Of a stretch of DNA of 10,639 nucleotides, positions 6,933-10,639 are shown in pieces. The translations under genes were made by a program, and so were the position numbers. The notes beneath the pieces are model-generated. The model was given only the letters and a program-made list of their open reading frames with translations, had not been told where the DNA came from and did no database searches. The stretch lies in the NCBI GenBank assembly GCA_035541995.1, contig DATKMG010000602.1:1-10639 (forward strand). The letters are read 5' to 3'. Numbering within the stretch: the first letter of the stretch is position 1; every line of letters begins with the position of its first letter. The stretch is from DATKMG01 sp035541995 (GTDB taxonomy: Bacteria > Acidobacteriota > Terriglobia > Versatilivoradales > Versatilivoraceae).

Positions 6933-7067
6933 GGGTGGCGCAGACAAGCGCAGTAGGCATGTCTGCGAACATGATCGTTGCTTCAGACTGGCGCTGATTT
7001 GGGACGGGTGGGCGATTTGGAACTTCATTCATCGCAGACATGCCTACTGCGCTTGTCTGCGCCACCC
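6933..7067. repeat. REP/BIME-like element: perfect 36-bp inverted repeat
   Basis: Bases 6933-6968 are the exact reverse complement of 7032-7067, separated by 63 bases. Each arm is itself a hairpin unit: CGCAGACA (6939-6946) pairs with TGTCTGCG (6960-6967) across a 13-nt loop. Two inverted hairpin units make the standard architecture of a bacterial interspersed mosaic element. GTAG (6930-6933) overlaps the start of the left unit, as seen in REPs mobilised by IS200/IS605-type REP transposases, but the right unit lacks it. No transposase is encoded here. Confidence 0.7.
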
Positions 7068-7080
7068 AGCGGCCTCCTCT

Positions 7081-7172
7081 GAAAATGGGGTTTTTGGAGG
7101 GACGAACTCCGTGAGGCCGATGGTTTTTGTCTGCCTCTCCGGCCTCGTGGAACTCGGCCCTCCAACATTTTC
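7081..7172. repeat. Imperfect 92-nt palindrome
   Basis: GAAAATG (7081-7087) pairs with CATTTTC (7166-7172). Inside this, TTGGAGGG...GAGGCCG on the left matches the reverse complement of CGGCCTCG...CCCTCCAA on the right at about 21 of 26 positions, with a small insertion between the two blocks on the left side. The mismatches suggest an older copy than the perfect repeat next to it. Confidence 0.55.
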
Positions 7173-7218
7173 ATCCCCGAGGGTGCCGCCCAGCGGCATG
7201 AATGGCTCTCTTGAAAAT
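7167..7218. repeat. Palindromic repeat with ATTTTCA/TGAAAAT ends, copy 1
   Basis: ATTTTCA (7167-7173) is the reverse complement of TGAAAAT (7212-7218). The interior contains GCCGCCCAGCGGC, a short GC-rich dyad. The 5' end overlaps the preceding palindrome, and the ends match those of the copy at 7305-7358. Confidence 0.5.
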
Positions 7219-7227
7219 CCTATTTAG

Positions 7228-7299
7228 TGTGGGAGCCGATCTCCGAGCGGCGACCTTAATTTGGCCGAGGACTTCGCCGCGCGGAGCGCGGCTCCCACA
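7228..7299. repeat. 72-nt hairpin repeat, REP-like
   Basis: TGTGGGAGCCG (7228-7238) pairs perfectly with CGGCTCCCACA (7289-7299). The stem continues with CTCCG/CGGAG (7241-7245 with 7282-7286) and GCGGCG/CGCCGC (7247-7252 with 7275-7280), interrupted only by a 2x2 and a 1x1 mismatch, and is closed by a loop of about 20 nt. The GTGGGAGC start resembles REP elements described in Pseudomonas, but identity to them is not claimed. Confidence 0.65.
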
Positions 7300-7304
7300 T
7301 TGAT

Positions 7305-7358
7305 ATTTTCATGTTACGTGGCGCCCCTCTGAGGGGCATGAGAGGCTTTCATGAAAAT
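7305..7358. repeat. Palindromic repeat with ATTTTCA/TGAAAAT ends, copy 2
   Basis: ATTTTCATG (7305-7313) is the reverse complement of CATGAAAAT (7350-7358), with a perfect inner dyad GCCCCTC-T-GAGGGGC (7323-7337). It shares ends, size and a GGCATGA...GGCT segment with copy 1. The two copies bracket the hairpin at 7228-7299. Confidence 0.55.
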
Positions 7359-7400
7359 GCCAGATTGGATAGCCACACCGACTGCGCAGTTTGCGGGAAG

Positions 7401-7467
7401 CGTGGGCATTTATCCAACAAAAGCCCACGGCTAGCGGCGACTGCCGTCGCCAATGCACTCACCGTGG
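7401..7467. repeat. Cluster of small hairpins downstream of the methyltransferase gene
   Basis: CGTGGGC (7401-7407) pairs with GCCCACG (7423-7429), and GGCGAC-TGCC-GTCGCC (7436-7451) is a perfect 6-bp stem with a tetraloop. CCACGG (7425-7430) can instead pair with CCGTGG (7462-7467), so two folds exclude each other. No T-run follows either stem on the minus strand, so this is not a standard intrinsic terminator. Confidence 0.4.
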
Positions 7468-7521
7468 CTACCAATGCGTTTTTCATCGACCGTCGTAACG
7501 TGCATAGGGCAAAAGGCAAAT

Positions 7522-8238
7522 TCATGGTTTGCGAGCGATGATGAGCCACCAAGGACCGCGCCCCGGTTCCTCAGTAAAGCGGTCCTGCTGCCGAATTATC
7601 TCAAATCCAGCCTGAGAAACTTCCTCTTCAACTATCGATTGAGGCAACTCGTGATGTTCGACCTCAACTTTGCGAGACTCTTGGCCGACGAAGGCAGGAC
7701 CACGGTCAAGGATGACCAACCTTCCGCCACTAACAAGTGAACGATACAGGCAAGCCAGGATCAACTTGGGATGTACTAACTCGTGATAGGTGTTGGCCAC
7801 AAGGATGGCGTCGAGATGCCCTGCAGGCAGATGAGGATTGTCAGGGTCGCTATGATTGAGTTCGATGTTATGTAACCGTCGCCACCACGCTCGTGCCTGT
7901 AAGAACAAGAGTGGTCCCCGGCGAATATCGACAGGAAGGACTTTCCCTTTAGGGCCCACTATGTCTGCGAGCTTCAATGTAAAGTATCCGACCCCGGAAC
8001 CAAAATCCGCGACGACCGCTCCTTCTCTAAGACCGAGTGCCTGGATGACCTCGTCGGCTCGTTGCCATCGATCCCGCTCGCTCTCTACGCTCTTCAGTCG
8101 AGTGAGGGCTGCAAAGCCTTGGTAGCTGACACTTAATCCGATAACCGTCAAACCGATACAAAAGAGAAAGAGTGTAATTTTGACCCGGTACGCGCGCTGG
8201 GTTTGCGCATTAGGCAAAGGTTCTTTGATTTTTTCCAT
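7522..8238 (-). CDS. Membrane-anchored class I SAM-dependent methyltransferase
   Basis: This 238-residue protein has one N-terminal transmembrane helix (about 19-40) after a short basic stretch, then a class I methyltransferase domain facing the cytoplasm. The entry segment RDRWQRADEVIQALGL (56-70) leads into motif I VADFGSGVGYFT (76-87). The ribose-binding acid is probably Asp104 (VLPVDI), and motif IV is LDAILVANTYHEL (142-154). The methyl acceptor is unknown. The ATG at 8238 is preferred although its ribosome binding site is poor. A TTG at 8295 would add 19 residues read through hairpin-forming, non-conserved sequence. The gene lies inside the kdp locus in the same direction, but gaps of about 290 nt upstream and 800 nt downstream argue against a tight operon. 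A functional link to potassium uptake is only positional. Confidence 0.75.
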   Translation of the reverse strand: MEKIKEPLPNAQTQRAYRVKITLFLFCIGLTVIGLSVSYQGFAALTRLKSVESERDRWQRADEVIQALGLREGAVVADFGSGVGYFTLKLADIVGPKGKVLPVDIRRGPLLFLQARAWWRRLHNIELNHSDPDNPHLPAGHLDAILVANTYHELVHPKLILACLYRSLVSGGRLVILDRGPAFVGQESRKVEVEHHELPQSIVEEEVSQAGFEIIRQQDRFTEEPGRGPWWLIIARKP

Positions 8239-8528
8239 CAGAATTGCAGCGCCGCTTTGGCGAGCTTCCCGCGTCGTGCGACTCCCGCACGGCAAGGATG
8301 GACATTAGGGGTACGATTAGAAATGCGACGGGAGATGCCGATCCCCCTCCCCCTCGGCGCTCTCTGGAGGTCAGGCTGACGGGACGAGCGCGTCCCTCCT
8401 CCAATTATCCATCACATTCTCGATTTAAGCCCGCCAGCTAACCTCGTAGGCAGAGATGAGAGGAGGATAGTACATTTGGTCGACGTAATTTCTTGACAAA
8501 ATAGGGGCGAAGTCGTCCACACTAATTT
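8239..8528. other. Structured spacer between the beta-barrel and methyltransferase genes
   Basis: There is no convincing gene. Three compact dyads occur: CGTGCG-N5-CGCACG (8275-8291), GTCAG-G-CTGAC (8370-8380) and GGGACG-AGCG-CGTCCC (8381-8396), with GGAGG (8366-8370) and CCTCC (8395-8399) flanking the last two. They may be part of a degraded repeat or a processed mRNA structure. Bases 8400-8528 show nothing clear apart from an isolated TTGACA at 8493-8498 on the plus strand, with no -10 box at proper spacing. Confidence 0.4.
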
Positions 8529-9294
8529 CTAAAACGTGAAACCGTAATAGAGAAACAGCAGGCGATTGTGCGTCGAATTTCCATCGTAGCTATCATTTCC
8601 AATGCTGTAACCAGCATTGAAGACACCATTGCCGGGAAACGTGACAGAGACTCCGGGGGTAAAGTATCCAAAAGCATTCTTCCCGCTGATCCAGTCTGCC
8701 ACAATGCTGAGCCTCGCAAGAATCGGCTGCTCGTAACCTGCGATAGCGCCAGCCTTGGGACCCACGAAGGTGCTATTGCTTCCCACAATACCATAAGGAC
8801 CAACATGAAACCGGGGACCATATTTTTGACGTATTTTCTTGCTCAGATTTGCATAGACCAATCCGTAGGTGTCCACCCCTTCTCGATGATTGATGGGAGT
8901 ATAGAGGATGCCGCCCACCGAAGCAGCTACTCCCCCTTCATTACTGAAGAATTTCCATTTGACATTGGGCTGAAGAAAGACGTTGTTCGATTCGCCCACA
9001 TGAACCACAGAGACGTTTGCGCCTGCCTCCACGTTGGCGCCAAGACCAACCACCCCCCGAGGCACGAAAACTTGAAGCCGAGGTGTTGGGCTTGCGGCAG
9101 GCAGGTCCTCAACCTTCGGGATCTGGCTCAAATAATCGAATTCAACATAAATCTTCCCTTTGGCTACCACGTCCGTAGTCGGGATGTTGAAAATCGTTGA
9201 TTGGGCCCTTGCCGCGTGTCCAGTACATAGGATCACTGCTATTGCCAAGGTGCAAAAACGGGTGACGGGCTTCATCATCATCCACTGAAACATA
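8529..9294 (-). CDS. Predicted outer-membrane beta-barrel protein of the kdp operon, function unknown
   Basis: This 254-residue exported protein has a signal peptide with a basic start (MMMKPVTR), a hydrophobic core and a probable cleavage site after ARA (residue 30), giving a mature chain of about 224 residues. The mature part has no transmembrane helix, is rich in Gly, Asn and aromatic residues, shows alternating hydrophobic strands, and ends LFLYYGFTF. The terminal Phe is the usual signal for BAM-assisted barrel assembly. Size suggests about 8-10 strands. The ATG is at 9293-9291, directly before the last base given. It starts only about 15 nt after the kdpC stop, with AGGA just before the start, so it is probably co-transcribed with kdpBC. 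ATGs three to six codons on are alternative starts. I infer a role in letting K+ cross the outer membrane; no family signature proves it. Confidence 0.65.
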
Positions 9295-9309
9295 ATCCTG
9301 CTTACCGGG

Positions 9310-9894
9310 CTACTTCGAGCCTGAAAATTGTTTGTCCAGCGCGATATTCAACCTGAGGACGTTTATTCTTGGCTCGCCCAGAAGCCCGAGGTCGGGTCCT
9401 TCGGTGTATTGTGCGATCAAGTCTTGAACCTGTTTCACAGTGATTCCGCGAACCTTGGCCACTCGGAGGGACTGAGCTAAAGCCGAATCGGGACTAATGT
9501 GGGGATCGAGACCACTCCCCGACGTTGTGAGCAGGTCAGCCGGGATCGGACCGTCGAAGTCCGGGTTCTCTTTGTGGAATTTCTCGACCGATGCCTTAAC
9601 ACGGTCAATTAACTTCTGATTCGTGGGCCCGTAGTTCGAGCCACCTGAGGCTGTCGCGTCATACCCATCGGAACCTGCCGCCGAGGGTCGGGGCTGGAAG
9701 TACTCGGGCCTGGTAAAGTTCTGACCGATCAGTTCCGAGCCATTCACGTTTCCGCCTGAGATGACCAGGCTCCCGTTCGCGCGATGGGGAAAGAGAACCT
9801 GGCAGAGTCCGGTTACGAGCAACGGATACGCCACACCGAGCAGAAGAGTCATGAAAATTTTGATTCGAAGTCCAGGTAGAATTTGCTCCCACAT
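9310..9894 (-). CDS. kdpC: Potassium-transporting ATPase subunit C
   Basis: KdpC is the single-span periplasmic subunit of the KdpFABC high-affinity K+ pump and supports ATP-driven transport by KdpB and KdpA. The 194-residue protein (190 in E. coli) has one N-terminal transmembrane helix (about 11-35). The conserved blocks follow: GSELIGQNF (52-60), YFQPRPSAAG (65-74), DLLTTSGSGLDPHISP (120-135), RVAKVRG (144-150) and LLGEPRINVLRLNIALD (171-187). Two ATGs compete, at 9900 and 9894. The sequence TAG-GGAGGA-ATG-ACA-ATG puts the ribosome binding site flush against the first ATG but 6 nt before the second, so the second is chosen. The kdpB stop is 12 nt upstream, consistent with coupled translation. 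Confidence 0.95.
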   Translation of the reverse strand: MWEQILPGLRIKIFMTLLLGVAYPLLVTGLCQVLFPHRANGSLVISGGNVNGSELIGQNFTRPEYFQPRPSAAGSDGYDATASGGSNYGPTNQKLIDRVKASVEKFHKENPDFDGPIPADLLTTSGSGLDPHISPDSALAQSLRVAKVRGITVKQVQDLIAQYTEGPDLGLLGEPRINVLRLNIALDKQFSGSK

Positions 9895-9906
9895 TGTCAT
9901 TCCTCC

Positions 9907-10639
9907 CTACGCCAGATGAAGCAGCACGAGCAGCTGATCGATAGCCCAGATACCCGGGAACGGTGCGATGATCCCTCCGATGCCGTAGATCAACAGATTC
10001 CGCCGCAGCAGGCTTGCGGCCTCAACAGGCCGGTACTTCACACCGCGCAAGGCGAGTGGAACCAGCGCGATAATGATCAGGGCATTAAAGATCACAGCAG
10101 CAAGCACGGCGCTCTGGGGTGTGTGCAGTCCCATGATATTGAGTCTCCCCAATAAGGGATAGGTTGCCATGAACATCGCGGGGATGATCGCGAAATACTT
10201 CGCGACGTCATTAGCGATCGAGAAGGTCGTCAGGGCGCCTCGGGTGATCAGCAATTGCTTGCCGATGGCGACCACCTCAATCAATTTGGTGGGGTTGCTG
10301 TCCAGGTCCACCATGTTGCCTGCTTCCTTTGCAGCCATCGTGCCGGTATTCATGGCCAGTCCAACGTCGGCTTGCGCCAGGGCTGGAGCGTCGTTCGTGC
10401 CATCGCCGGTCATGGCGACAAGACGGCCGGCAACCTGCTCCTTCTTGATATATTCGAGCTTATCTTTTGGAGTAGCCTGTGCCAGGAAATCGTCCACGCC
10501 TGCCTCCGCAGCAATCGCGGCCGCGGTGAGGGGATTATCACCGGTGATCATGATGCTGCGAATACCCATGCGGCGCAGTTGGGCAATCCGCTCTTTCATC
10601 CCGCCTTTCACGATGTCTTTGAGATGGATAACCCCCAGC
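9907..10639 (-). CDS. kdpB: Potassium-transporting P-type ATPase subunit B, C-terminal part
   Basis: This is the catalytic subunit of the Kdp potassium pump. Only the last 243 residues are in the window; the frame continues off the right edge, so the phosphorylated Asp and nucleotide-binding domain are not visible. What remains starts LGVIHLKDIVKGG, then TGDNPLTAAAIAAEAGVDD and the hinge motif MTGDGTNDAPALAQADVG of the P domain with both conserved Asp residues. The membrane segment FSIANDVAKYFAIIPA keeps the Asp and Lys that correspond to E. coli D583 and K586, which couple transport to ATP hydrolysis. Further helices follow (SAVLAAVIFNALIII and the C-terminal GIGGIIAPFPGIWAIDQLL). The C-terminus lines up with E. 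coli KdpB, so the 3' end looks intact. kdpC follows directly. Confidence 0.96.
   Translation of the reverse strand, partial: LGVIHLKDIVKGGMKERIAQLRRMGIRSIMITGDNPLTAAAIAAEAGVDDFLAQATPKDKLEYIKKEQVAGRLVAMTGDGTNDAPALAQADVGLAMNTGTMAAKEAGNMVDLDSNPTKLIEVVAIGKQLLITRGALTTFSIANDVAKYFAIIPAMFMATYPLLGRLNIMGLHTPQSAVLAAVIFNALIIIALVPLALRGVKYRPVEAASLLRRNLLIYGIGGIIAPFPGIWAIDQLLVLLHLA

Larger units (their letters stand above)
6724..7521. other. Gene-free repeat-rich spacer between the kdpD-like pair and the methyltransferase gene
   Basis: I see no supportable gene in these 798 bases. Bases 6933-7467 are a run of palindromic elements, listed separately. Bases 6724-6932 hold the ribosome binding site of the kdpD-like pair, and on the minus strand a TGTAAT -10-like hexamer with no matching -35. 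Bases 7468-7521 show nothing recognisable. Short ORFs here are read through the repeats and resemble no family. Confidence 0.7.

Noticed and set aside
6781..7065. 94-codon minus-strand ORF in the spacer
   Set aside because: Its first part is read through the right arm of the 36-bp inverted repeat, and it resembles no family.
6933..7358. CRISPR array
   Set aside because: The repeats are palindromic, differ from one another in sequence and length, and are not evenly spaced around unique spacers.
7311..7541. 76-codon plus-strand ORF in the spacer
   Set aside because: It starts inside a palindromic repeat, crosses small hairpins, and has no ribosome binding site or family resemblance.
8493..8526. 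TTGACA as a plus-strand promoter
   Set aside because: There is no -10 hexamer at 16-18 bp, and the transcript would run antisense into the beta-barrel gene.
8568..9200. 210-codon plus-strand ORF
   Set aside because: It is antisense to the signal-peptide-bearing beta-barrel gene, which has far better start, signal peptide and context.
9220..9293. Lipobox in the beta-barrel protein's signal peptide
   Set aside because: The cysteine is preceded by Ile-Leu, without the small residue required at -1, while ARA-QS gives a normal signal peptidase I site.

Overview
The window reads as chromosomal DNA from a Gram-negative-type bacterium. It has a two-domain (67K-type) SppA, an outer-membrane beta-barrel with a cleavable signal peptide and terminal Phe, clear Shine-Dalgarno sites, and base composition judged by eye at about 55% GC. 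Sensor-only KdpD proteins, a Kdp-linked beta-barrel and abundant palindromic repeats would fit Acidobacteriota or a similar environmental lineage. That placement is a guess; no marker gene is present.

Plus-strand half (about 1-4469). A divergent intergenic region (58-337) separates the first codons of an unknown minus-strand gene, which runs off the left edge, from sppA. It holds a good sigma70-type minus-strand promoter, a -10 box in front of sppA, two copies of an 18-bp operator-like dyad, and a short leader ORF with its own ribosome binding site. Next come sppA (membrane peptidase), an MgtC/SapB-family membrane protein, an FAD-dependent DadA/DauA-like amine/amino-acid oxidoreductase overlapping the mgtC-like stop by 8 bases, and a PaaI-like hotdog thioesterase. 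The thioesterase converges on the genes that follow.

Minus-strand half (4491-10639) is a high-affinity potassium uptake locus. Reading right to left: the C-terminal part of kdpB (P-type ATPase subunit, cut by the window edge), kdpC, a signal-peptide-bearing beta-barrel protein 15 nt behind kdpC, then, after a structured spacer, a membrane-anchored SAM methyltransferase. About 800 bases of palindromic repeats follow. Last are two tandem, translationally linked genes that each encode only the N-terminal KdpD + Usp sensor modules of KdpD. Neither carries a histidine-kinase core. No kdpE or kinase is visible, so phosphorylation must be supplied elsewhere, or the two proteins act without it.

The repeat cluster (6933-7467) contains a perfect 36-bp inverted repeat whose arms are themselves hairpins (REP/BIME-like), an imperfect 92-nt palindrome, a GTGGGAGCCG hairpin, and two palindromes sharing ATTTTCA/TGAAAAT ends. 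The most interesting points are the paired, diverged sensor-only KdpD proteins, the beta-barrel gene in the kdp operon, the mosaic repeat cluster that splits the locus, and the double operator/leader-ORF arrangement upstream of sppA.
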